From Synchiropus splendidus (lineage: Eukaryota > Chordata > Actinopteri > Syngnathiformes > Callionymidae), in contig NC_071336.1 of assembly GCF_027744825.2 (NCBI RefSeq), positions 14,969,501 to 15,033,500 on the forward strand: a DNA stretch of 64,000 nucleotides. Direction: 5' to 3'. Position 1 is the stretch's first letter. Every line of letters begins with the position of its first letter. The position numbers and the translations under genes are program-made. This document shows positions 13,018-30,661 of this stretch, piece by piece. The notes beneath the pieces were generated by a model, which was given only the letters and a program-made list of their open reading frames with translations, was not told the origin of the DNA and made no database searches.

Positions 13018-13361
13018 ATTTCACATGAATCACAGTGTTTTTCAAGGCACTTCTCATCTACATTAAATAAAAAATCTGATCATTTCCTTTTCAGTATTAT
13101 CCATCAGAAGTTGCTTCAGTAAGTCAGTCTCCATGTCCTCAAACTATTTCATGCAAGTGCCCCTCTTACATTTCTTATCTCTTCTCTTCATGACTCCCTT
13201 TGTAGCATCCATATAATATTTAAGGTATATGAAATTTCATAATTTAACAATGACAAAAGAAAGAAGGGTTTGACAACAAATTCTTTCAGTCAAAAGTAAA
13301 CAAATTTTTGCTGGATTTCCTCATTTATGAAACGTGGAGGAGGTTTTGGTGCTGATGGCAG

Positions 13362-13523
13362 TCAATGATTGTTAAAATCCATCTTGTTGTAGTCCCCTAT
13401 CTGTAATCCAACCACATGTTCGAGCCTGTATGTGGCCACAGGCTCAGAAAGAGACCTGTGCCACTGGGGATGGATAAAACTTGGATTAGTCAGATGGCTT
13501 ACATGTAGAGGCGAAGAGTCAAA
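13362..13523 (-). other. ripk3: ripk3 last coding exon with RHIM
   Basis: The exon follows an acceptor CCTGTTTCAG and reads 53 codons to TGA. Near its end is EHVVGLQIGDYNKM. The RHIM core pattern [IVL]-Q-[IVL]-G-x-x-N is matched fully. In mammals this motif nucleates the RIPK1-RIPK3 amyloid. The phase-0 entry agrees with the phase-0 ends of the preceding small exons. Confidence 0.88.
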
Positions 13524-16500
13524 CTGAAACAGGATGAACCTTTTTTTTTAATTGTCCAAAATTGACCAAGTTAAATCTCAACCAAGAACTCATCCTGTCA
13601 CTTGTGTGACTGTTGCCATGCATTGTGGAACTTAGCGAATATGTGATGGAAGTGCAGGCATCACAAAATTAGGTCATGGATCATTTAGAAATTCAGTAGG
13701 TAGTTCTCCCTTGTCGCGCCGGGTGCTGGTTTTGTTTTAAAGAAATCATCACAATGTGATCACTTTAACTGTTTAAGGCAGGATCCTTAGCAGTTAGTCA
13801 AAGGTGACACACACCTGACGATGAAGCCTGTGACAGGTATTTGTCTATTAGACCATTAGTGGTCCAGCTTCTTTTAGACAGTAGCTACTCATTCACTCCT
13901 CTGTAAGTTTGAGTAAGTCACGTGCATGGTCAAGGGATCCTGAATTCTAGCTCCAGGAATCCCAAAACAATGATGATCATGTGTCTACTGCAAAGTGCTG
14001 TCGAAATGTGTGTCGTTTTGTGCCTTGGTGAGTTGTGTTTTATCTCCACTTACCTGCTGCTTGTTTGAGTTAGATTCTGGTTGTTCCTCTGGATTTGTGC
14101 TCCTCTTGTCCTTCATGTCCTGCAACACACAAAGAGATGATCCAGATTAGGCCATGTCACCAGCCATGTTTTGGCTGTTGCACCGTAGTGTCAGTATCAA
14201 GTTAACTCCTGACTCATGTAAATACATATGAGTCAGCAGACTCATATGTATTTACAGTATAAAGGGCTATTGTTTTATTTTGTTAGTTTGAAAGCTGAGA
14301 CACTCAGTTTTAATACCCTGCCCATCCACTTGGTGGCCGTAGTGTGCCTCCTTTCAAGTGAATTAAGGCACAAACAAGCTGAAGAAGAGAGCCACAACAT
14401 TGCGATGGATACCAACTATGGAGAAGTTCTTGAAAAGACAAAAATGATAGTGATGCTGGCACCCGCCCCAACAGTATAAATTTTAATCAGTGCGCCTCAT
14501 GAAGCAGGTTTTAAAATGACAAATTAAAAATTTACTGCAATACTTTCATTTGCATTTATTTGGGGGAGAAACTACAGAGCTCCAACCTGACATGGTAAAA
14601 ATAAAAATCAAAGCATGCCACAATTTAATAAACTGTTCCCACGAAATATGTAAAATGTGCATTATTTCGTGACCACACTTCAGTCACTGGAGGTCAAAGT
14701 TCCCAACACAAAATTCTGTATTTACATCAAACATTTATTTATATATTTATTTTATATATTTAGATGTCGTACTTATTTTATTCATTACTACATACTTTTT
14801 AATTTTTCCAATTTTCTCAACAGTTTGGGTCAAGTGTATTTTTTCCCCCTTTAATAAATTTGATGAATATGACTTGTGCCTGGTTCTGCAGCTAGTTGGA
14901 GTCTTTGATGACAAATGAATATCCATAGCATTTATACAACTAGGATTGTTCTCCCTTGTCACACTGGCTACAGTTTTTGTTTACAGTGTAATCTCATGTC
15001 CTGTTTGTCAATGACTGTTTCTGAGATTTGGTGAAAAATGTGATCACTTTTAAGTCTTTAACTGTTTAAGGCAGGATCCTTATCAGTCACCCAAAGATGA
15101 CACACACAAGACTGTGACAGCTGTTAGTCAATTACAATGGGTCAATACCACTCACTGCTTTTAGACATCAAATACTGTAGCTATAAGCAAGATTTCAGGA
15201 ATTCTTTAAATGCACTGATTCATTCATTTGTGAGATGATTGAATGAGTCACGTGTATGGCAAAGGGATCCTGGATTCTGAATGATGATAATGTGTAAAGT
15301 ACTGTGAAATGTAGCTTTGTGCCTTGGTAAGCTGTGTTTTATCTCCACTTACATGTCTGTTGTTTGAGTTAGATCCTGGTTGTTCCTCTGGATTTTTGCT
15401 CTCCCTGTCCTTGATGTCCTGCAACACATGAAGAGATGATCCAGATCAATTTGTAGATTTGTTTGAAATGTTGTCAATGTGTTTTGCTATTTGTAAATTT
15501 GTTCCAAGAGTTTGTCAATTTGTTTCAGACGTTTGTCAATGTGTTTTGCACTTCTCAGCCACCCTTCATTAGAGGGCAATAATGTCTCAGTCAACAGCCT
15601 GTTTTGTTCATTATTGCACGTTGTTCTAAAGGACATTCCTACTTGGTGGGATCCTCACTGACCTTGGCAATGAAGCTCATTCTGTTTTTGCTTTTGCACC
15701 GTGATGTCTCCTGGAGTGTGATATTTAAATACATGTACAATGAATAAAATGTGAGAATTCAACACTATAATAGAAAAAAAATTGTTGAGACGGGCAGAGA
15801 AAACAAGAATGGGGCAGCTTCCTTCCCAGTGTCACTCACTCGGGGTGACTACATCAATACAATAACACATCATAGAGGTGGATATGATCATGGTGTTTTT
15901 TTGTGTGTTCACAGAAAAATCCTGAAAGAAAAATCATAATAACTCAAGTCAGTCCCACATCCAGCCAGACAAATGAAGAGACGGCCTGGGTCAAGACTGA
16001 TCATTCTAAGACTCCTTATATGTACACTGTCCTGGTCATGTCTCGGTCTCGACCTCCAAATACTCTCCAGGTGGTGTGATCTTGTCTGCAGCACTATTGT
16101 CAGGATTGTGATCTTGTTTTTCCAAAATACTTTTTGGAAAGATACCCGAAACCAAGCTGAGGTCAACAAGGTCATAAGATTAATATTAATGTTTTTGGGG
16201 TTTTTTTTGTTTTTTTTTAATACTCCTTTCGTTGCAAGCTTCAAAAGTAGTCACCAGGTGATGGAGTGGGTGCCACTAGAGCGAATATGAATGAGACTGG
16301 AGGCTAAAACCTTGGCTCCTACCAGCTTTTCCAGAAGACTTGTGATTGCATCCTGGTTATAGTTTTCCTCGTATAATTCCTGAGTCCTTTCTGCACAATC
16401 TGAAACAGAAAATGATCAATAATTTAAAATGAATTTGTTTAAATTTAAAAGAAGACACATATACACACACATATTATTATTATAGAACAATATATTATAT

Positions 16501-19500
16501 ATACAACATATCAAACTCATGCATCTCATCTGAGAAGCCACTCTTGCCACACCTGGTTTGGTAATGTCCAAGTACAGTTTAACACTCCTGTCACCAAATG
16601 GTCCCCTGCAGTTGGATCAGTTAAATTCCTTAGTGTATTGCATTAATGGCTATTTCTCCTGATAAACATGTATCTATAAAATATTTACATTTCACCAGAC
16701 AGGCTTGCAGCATTAGTTTCTAGTGTATTCTTACCACTTGCAGTGGGTCTCTCTGGGATCTCCTGATGCCAGCACATCTGCATTAGCTCTTTCAGCTTGT
16801 CCAGTCCTGGGCGTCCATCTTCCAAAGCATCGATGTCATCCAAAGAAGGTCTGTCTCCAGCAGGGATCCGAATCGAAAAAACTGTATCAAGTACATCTAA
16901 TAGAAAAAGAAAAAAATTACACTTCATTCTTTTGACAATTGAATTTACGTCCACAAAAGGCAACTCTAACTTTCTTCTGGAAATACCAGGACAACTGAGT
17001 GATGTGATCTCTTCACTGTGTGCAGTAGGGTTTCCTCCAAGTTGGGTATGTCCAGAACATACCATGGGAAACGCATCTCAAGAGGATTCTCTCTATGCAC
17101 CGAAGAAGCACTTCCACTTCGAGTGTCTCACAGATGGCTGAACTTCTCACCATCTAGCCAGACTGCGGAAAAACTCTTGTTTGTTGAGACGAGAGTAGGC
17201 CCTCCAGCATCACTCAAATTCTTTGGATTGGTTCTTTCTGTACTTCTCATAAAGTATTTTAAATATTCTCGTGTGAAAGTATTAACTCTAATGAAACCAA
17301 CATCTTCTTGTGAGTCTACATTCACTGCCGTTGTGAACACACATACACACAGTTTGCACTTTCATTGGAGATGTGCTGAGCAAGATTCTATTTCTACGCA
17401 TGAAATTGATAAAAAAAAAAAAAATTATACACACAATCACATATTTTAAATACCTTTTTGTTTTTCTTCCCTGCACCCCAGAATTGTGTCTAAACGCGAC
17501 ATATTCATTACAACAAATATATGCCGCATTTCAACACAAAATCGGGAATATACCTTCTATTTGCTCACCTGGATATGGCGTTTCGCGGGTGACTAGTGCC
17601 CACAAGAGGATACCAAAGCTAGAAGATAGATAGATGCTGTTAACTGCTTGTAGAATGACTCAAGCTCATTGACAACAACAAATTGACAGTGAACCTAGGA
17701 AGACAGTGCAGACTTTTACATGTTCATCTTGTTTTATCTAATACTCATATCTCATGCTTCAATATATGTGTGTTCGTCATCTAGTTTTGTGAGAACAGGT
17801 ATGAGTTTTTAACCTAGAGAGTGAGGACATTTTTGCAAAGTGAGGACATTGTGAAGGTCCTGACTTCTCTAACCCTCATTTTGGGGGTTAGAATTTCTAA
17901 ATAACCAGCTTATTAGGTATTAGTTTGGTACAGATAAATGGTTGAGTTTAGGTATTTGTTTGAGTCCTTCTCAAATAGTGGGGCGGGCCCCCTTGGGGGA
18001 GCGCATGTGAACAGACTTTTTTTACTGTACTGGAATAAAGTGTAATTGTAATTCATCTGTCATGATTTTTTTTTCAGGCAAATTGATGCAGTTTAAGTCT
18101 CTTCTGTTACAGACAAAGACAATGTTAATAAAGTTATACTTAATTGTAAGTTGCTCTATATTACCTTCTTTTTTCTTTTCTTGTTAACATTTTCATGTTA
18201 ACAAGGATACAACATTATGCAGAGATGGACTTAAGTGATTTTTTAGACAAACTCAGAGTTGGGGGGTGTGAAAAGTTGACACCTTCCTGGAGGGGTGCAA
18301 CAGAAAATAACTGAGAAGCCCTGGTTTATGGTAAGAGGAAAGCATCATGATAATGAGTGTCCTCACTAAGATAGAAAGACAAATGTGTGCGCATGTGTGG
18401 AGGAGTGTGTGGGTGTTTAATCATATCTATCCTAGTGAGGTCCAAATTTTTATTCCCTGAGGTTTTCAGCAGGTGGACAGAGATTTGCGTTATGAGCACT
18501 CTCCTTGTGCAAAAATAGACTGATGAATTGAGAATCGCTATTTACCTATAGATATCTGTAGCCTCTGAGGGTGTCCAAGGTTTGCGAAATGCTTCAGGGG
18601 GCATGTAGTGAATTGTTCCTCCAATCACACAGTCACTAATCTCACCATGTTGCATCAGGTATGACTGGCTGTGGCGCACTCGGGAAAGGCCAAAGTCAGT
18701 GAGCTGCGACAATGAAAGAAGAAAAAAGGTAAATGATCACTGTCCTTTTGTGAAACTGGTGTTTCTACGGCTAAGTAAGTCAGTGTGTCTGTCAATTTAA
18801 GAGGGTTGAATTGCACTTTGTGTATTTAGTGGTTGAATTTCACTCACTATCCATAAAGGCGTGCGTTGCATACATCAGTTAATTCATGTGTGTCATTTGC
18901 CTCAATCATACAAACTAAATACACTGTATTACCAGAAGCATTTGCTCACCCATCCATCAAATGATCAGAATCAGATGTCCTCATCACAGTCAAATCAAGC
19001 TCCTAGTTTTGACAAACATTTATGAAAGAATGAGCCGCTTGCAGAAGTTAAGTGAATTCCAGGGTGCAGCTGTCATCGGATGCCACCTGTGCAACAAATC
19101 CAGTTGTGAAATTTCCTCACTCCTAAATATTCCACAGTCAACTGTCGGCTTTATTACAAGAAAATGGAAGAGTTTGGGAACAAGAGTAACTCAGCCACAA
19201 AGTGGTCGGCTGATGGAGAGTGTCAGTGGATGCGGAGGCGCATAGTGCAAAGAGGTCGCCCACTTTCTGAACACTCAATCGCTATAGAGCGCCAAACTTC
19301 ATGTGGCCTTCAGATTAGTACAGTACACAGAGAGCTTCATGGAATGAGTTTCCATGGCTGAGCAGCTGTGTCCAAGCCATACATCACCAAGTGAGGTGCA
19401 AAGTGGTGCAGTTACAACGGTGTAAAGCAGCTGCCACTGGACTATAGAGTAGTGGAGATGCCTTCTCTGCAGTGATGAATCACACTTTTCCATATAGAAA

Positions 19501-22094
19501 TCTGATGGACCAGTCTGGGTTTGGAGGTTGCCAGGAGAACGGTACATTTCAGACTTTCAGGAGTTGGGCTTGGCCCCTTAGTTCCAGTGAAAGGAACTTT
19601 GAATGCTTCCGGATACCAAAACATTTTGGACTATTCCATGCTCCCAACCTTGTGGGAACAGTTTGGAGCACAAGGTCCATAAAGACATGGATGACAGAGT
19701 CTGGTATGGATGAACTTGACTGTCCTGACCTGAACCCGATAGAACACCTTTGGGATGAATTGGAGTGGAGACTGAGAGACAGACCTTCTCCACCAACATC
19801 AGTGTGTTGACCTCACTAATGGGCTTTTGGAAGAATGCTCAAAAATTCATACATACACACTCCTCAACCTTATGGACAGCTTTCCCAGAAGAGCTGAAGC
19901 TGTAATAGCTGCAAAAAGGTGGACTGATATCATATTGAACCCTATGGGTAAGGAATGGGATGGCACTCCAGGCAGGTGAGCAGATACTTTTGTTAATATA
20001 GTGTATAGTGTTTTGTTAATATAGTGTATAAAGCAGTGTCTTCTTTCTTTGACTCACCTTTACATTGAGATGTTTGTCTAGCAGCACATTGGCAGGTTTC
20101 AGGTCCAGATGGAGGACAGGAGGAGAGAGACTGTGAAGAAACTTTATTCCTTGTGACACCTGGGTGGCCACTTTTACTACCAGAGCCCACGGGGGAGGTT
20201 CATCAATAACTTTCTATATGGGAAAGAGAAATGTATAGTAGCTCCACAAGCACTCTACCCAGCCCATTACGCTATAGAGAATGACATAAGATGTAAAATA
20301 CAAACCAGGAGATTTGCCAATGAGCCTCTTTCCATGTATTCCATGACCAGTTTGAGTTTGTTCGGCTGATCTCCAGGGCAGACTCCCAGAACATCAACAA
20401 CATACGGGCTTCTACACTTTTGCATGATCTTTATCTCTTTCAGCAAATCTGACCTGGGGAGGTGTGTGTTATGGTTGGTTATTTGTTATGATCTTAATAA
20501 GCAAAAATGGCAAAACTACTCACCCACTGTCGTTGTAAAGGTACTTAACAGCCACATCTACAAGTAGCGAGCCTTTGAACACCTCACCAAACCCTCCATT
20601 GCCAATAAATGACTGCACACTCAGAGCAGAGGCAGGAAACACGTTGTATTGCTTTCTGTCATATGTGAGACAAAAAAGATATTTATTGCATTGACTTTAA
20701 AATTAGATACTGGCTACTGTTACTCCTTGTTTTTTTATTTTGAGACTAAGTTCTATATACAGTATGCTTACACAATTTAGAGGATGTGTTGCTGCTCTGA
20801 TCAAAGTAAAAGTTCTCCTGGAACTTCTGTACTTGATTCAATCATTCATGTTAGCTGCTAATGTCTACCTTCCATGTGGATTACATGAAACAGTAATGGC
20901 TTATATTCATTCATTCATACCTTAGTCACAACACTGGTGGTAAGCTACATTTCTAGCTGCAGCGGCCCTGAGTTAGACCACCACCTTTCCCCTCTGTCCC
21001 AACACATTCACACGAGGCCAGGTGGGATGGGTGTCATGTCCAAGAACACTACGACACCAGTAGGATTTGAACGCTGGACAGCCCACTAAACCACAGGAGC
21101 CACTGACACACAGGTGCAATGCAAGTAATGTTTTGCGCTCACCCTGCATTATGAGGTAAAAATATACTTGTTAAAGTGATCATCTTGACACATAAGTGGG
21201 GAAAAGTGAGTCTATTCTTCACAACTGCAGGGGCCAGCATATTGATCTAAATATCTGTAGTATTGATGCCAAGTTGAGTACTGGTTTCAGATCAATACTA
21301 GCGTGATGAGATCAACGCTTTTGTTACGCTTTCTGGTCAACATGTCTGGAAAATGACTCTAATTACCTCAAGAGGTCATGCGAGAACAGCGTTTCCCCAA
21401 GTTTGTTTGTACAAACACCTCTCTCTCACTCTCTCTCTTTCTCTCTCTCTCTCTCTGCACGCTTGACCTGTCCCCGTCCATGCTCTACCACAGAGTGGCC
21501 AGTCAGAATAATAAGAAGAATAATGAGAATAATAATTGCCAGTGTGGTAACACCACCAACTTACATAACATGTTAAAGCAGCTCACCCTCAAGAGAACTC
21601 CGAGCTGCAAATACTGGAAGGGGGAGCAAAGGGAAGCCCCCTGATAGGGAGTCCTACAGTCGGTCTCTGGCAGAGGCTTTTCAGACTACAAATCAGTGAA
21701 TAAATGCCTTGATCCAGCGGGGCTGCGTTTAATAAATTATTTAAATTTACTTTAAACTCTTGACAACACTGTCGAGGAATGCCGGCAAATCACTGCGGAT
21801 ACTCGAGAGAAGAACATACAGTATATTCTAAAGCTGCATTTAATGACGGCAATGAAACATCTGCACAATTTAATTCACTTTAACAGCTTGACACTATCCA
21901 GTGCCTTGGTATAGAAATGTTGTTTCAAAACATTTAGCATTTCATACTCAACAACCGCTCCAACAAGGAAATTCACTTCCGTGGACAGTTTCACTTTCTT
22001 TCTCCTCCAGGCAAACACTAAATAAATAAGTTACACCAAACGACTGAAGGCATTTTTCCAAACTTGGAGAGAAAAGGACTCACCCGTGTGCCAT
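13362..22094 (-). CDS. ripk3: RIPK3: receptor-interacting kinase with RHIM
   Basis: Coding exons, 5' to 3': 22094-22084, 20655-20524, 20453-20306, 20213-20058, 18703-18546, 17618-17569, 16896-16735, 16399-16323, 16085-16026, 15710-15663, 15418-15353, 14119-14054, 13523-13362. All joins keep frame and total 431 codons plus stop. Kinase motifs visible: glycine loop GNGGFGEV (22-29), VAVK Lys41, helix-C Glu54, catalytic loop HLDLKPAN (132-139, Leu where HRD kinases have Arg), DFG 152-154, and PPE for APE. The lobe end (PGLDKLKELMQMCW) is very RIPK3-like. The last exon carries a RHIM core LQIGDYN (418-424). RIPK3 phosphorylates necroptosis effectors and forms RHIM amyloids with RIPK1-type partners in the cytosol. 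The 11-nt first coding exon and exon 9 (16026-16085) are the least certain. It is divergent to khnyn, as expected from human linkage. Confidence 0.88.
13690..15710 (-). repeat. ripk3: Tandem segmental duplication inside ripk3
   Basis: Two units offset by about 1.3 kb share ordered landmarks: TTCTCCCTTGTC, GTTTAAGGCAGGATCCTTA, then a 66-nt exon with flanks CTCCACTTAC and TGCAACACA. The exons are 14054-14119 and 15353-15418, exactly 1299 apart. The 48-nt exon at 15663-15710 has only a decayed partner near 14160-14205, without a usable acceptor. Unit edges are approximate (about 13.69 to about 14.2 kb and about 14.95 to 15.71 kb). The duplication added 22 codons to the linker between the kinase domain and RHIM. 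Confidence 0.85.
14217..14256. repeat. Perfect 18-bp inverted repeat, 4-nt loop
   Basis: The arm at 14217-14234 (core GTAAATACATATGAGTC) is exactly inverted at 14239-14256 around AGCA. It lies in a ripk3 intron, in the first unit of the tandem duplication. The second unit has no matching hairpin, so it arose after the duplication. Confidence 0.9.
17775..18470. mobile_element. Fish interspersed repeat split by a hAT-like insertion
   Basis: The left part has GTGAGGACATTTTTGCAAAG and TCTAACCCTCATTTT; the right part has GAGTGTCCTCACTAAGATAG and ATCCTAGTGAGGTCC. These are the two halves of a common fish non-autonomous repeat. Between them, at 17962-18323, sits a second element with ends TCCTTCTCAAATAGTGGGGC and the inverse of CAGGGCTTCTCAG, typical of fish hAT elements. 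Target duplications were not clear. All of it lies in the ripk3 intron between the exons at 18546 and 17618. Confidence 0.55.
18920..20005 (+). mobile_element. Tc1/mariner element, degenerate
   Basis: The ends are inverted repeats: TACACTGTATTACCAGAAGC on the left, and on the right the inverse of a TACACTATATTAACAAAAGT-type end. The left end begins at a TA and TA follows the right end. Between them lies a broken transposase on the plus strand. The N-terminal helix-turn-helix region (SEFQGAAVIGCHLCNKS, ISSLLNIPQSTVGF) and the C-terminal catalytic part (CPDLNPIEHLWDELEWRLRD) are readable but in different frames with stops, so it is inactive. The right terminus is partly repeated at 20012-20029. 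It sits in a ripk3 intron, opposite to the gene. Confidence 0.88.
21419..21457. repeat. (CT)n simple repeat
   Basis: An imperfect CT run inside the first ripk3 intron. Confidence 0.85.
21987..21998 (-). promoter_or_regulatory. ripk3: ISRE-type motif near ripk3 start
   Basis: The plus strand reads AGTTTCACTTTC, that is GAAAGTGAAACT on the ripk3 strand. This fits the interferon-stimulated response element core GAAANNGAAA. It lies about 86 bases inside intron 1 after the first coding exon. Position and perfect core suggest IRF/STAT input; this is inference from motif alone. Confidence 0.5.
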
Positions 22095-22102
22095 TACTGT
22101 CT

Positions 22103-22111
22103 TCACCTCAT
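22103..22111 (-). other. ripk3: Two-codon upstream ORF of ripk3
   Basis: ATGAGGTGA lies 8 bases before the proposed ripk3 ATG in the same putative 5' exon. Such a minimal upstream frame could lower translation of the main frame. It depends on transcription starting upstream of it. Confidence 0.4.
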
Positions 22112-22875
22112 CGTTCGCTGAGTGATTGTGAAACTCCAGTCACTTCCTCATTCAATATATCACAGAAGTGGGGGTGTTTTCTAAAGACACCTCCCATCAT
22201 TAGGTTTGTCATACAGGAAATGTTTTTAATTCCTTGAACAAGTTTTGCTGTGCTGTGTGATGGGCCGCTTGAAGCTGTTGTTTGAATAAAGTGGATGTTA
22301 ATACATTTATTAATACGTTCATATACTTATTCTTTGTCTAATTTTGTGGTGGAAAGAGCTGCCTTGATTGAAATCCACCACTTCCCACTGAACCAAGCTT
22401 TATACTAAGCAGTCCAGTCACAAACTACTCTGTGTTTACTGTGATTGGGGGTTATCAATAATAATAATAATAATAATGGGAGATTGTGTGTGTTGCTGTT
22501 GCCAGAACAGCTGTTTTAGGGGAAAGGTGATCATTGTGTTGTGGAAACAAATGTTTCATTCCGTTTCAAATCTTTGTCCGGATTTGTATACACAAAGTCT
22601 AGATTAAATGACATTATTTTATTTTTTGTAAGCCATATTATGTTTTTTTGTCTTCAAATCTCACGGTAACAAAAATGGAATATTAAGTTGATGACGTCAC
22701 CGGAATTCCAGCAAACGCTCTCACAAAGTCGAAACATTTTTGTTTTTTTTGCAATACAAAATGTATTCAATTTCATTGTCGATCATTTACAGCGTTAATT
22801 ATTTGTGTATTACACTCTGATTACTTGAGCGTCGCTATATCTTTCGTTTCTTTTTTTATTTTGAAGGTCCCGCGT

Positions 22876-22887
22876 AGTTTCGATTTT
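22876..22887 (+). promoter_or_regulatory. khnyn: ISRE-like motif upstream of khnyn
   Basis: AGTTTCGATTTT matches AGTTTCNNTTTC at all but the last position. It is about 84 bases before the first ATG of the proposed khnyn 5' exon. Together with the motif at 21987 it suggests interferon control of both divergent genes. Confidence 0.3.
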
Positions 22888-22959
22888 GGCTCATCACTTC
22901 CTTATTGGTAAATTCGACTTCTGTGGAATAAAGGTCGTCTCTTTGTGAACTTTGAAGTT

Positions 22960-23143
22960 ATGCGCAGCGTGGATATGTCTAAGGTAAGTAACTGAACGGT
23001 AAACCGACCTTTGGTAAGTCAATAGAGCGAAAACAGAGCGAATTTAAAAGTCGACGCTGCGGGGTTTGTTTCACATATTTGTGACGCTTGAACAAAACAA
23101 GTCGATGAAGTTGATGTCGTTTGTTTTGTCTTTTCACGTGTAA

Positions 23144-23226
<83 letters not shown>

Positions 23227-23325
23227 TTTAGGTCACTTAAGTTAAAAAAAATCTAATATACAATATATACAACCAACAATAACATGCTTGTCTTTTCTGT
23301 TCTTTCAGCATGAGCGGTGTCTTCC

Positions 23326-23328
<3 letters not shown>
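22960..23328 (+). other. khnyn: Spliced upstream ORF whose stop overlaps the khnyn start
   Basis: A 5' exon appears to end at 22983 before GTAAGTAACT. It holds ATG at 22960 in frame with another at 22975. Spliced to the acceptor at 23307-23308, this frame reads MRSVDMSKHERCLP and stops at TGA 23327-23329, overlapping the khnyn ATG at 23326 as ATGA. The feature end is given at the main ATG. A second out-of-frame ATG at 23310 runs across the main start and stops at 23346-23348. This geometry favours regulated re-initiation or leaky scanning. Confidence 0.5.
23147..23223. repeat. (TA)n microsatellite in khnyn intron
   Basis: About 77 bases of uninterrupted TA, some 85 bases before the khnyn acceptor at 23308. 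The length is likely polymorphic. Confidence 0.95.

Positions 23329-30661
<7,333 letters not shown>

Noticed and set aside
16255..16322. Reading the ripk3 exon at 16323-16399 through its donor to a stop as an alternative end
   Set aside because: A frame of about 26 further codons exists, but the RHIM exon downstream joins in phase 0 and gives a complete RIPK3, so the splice at GTAGGA is preferred.
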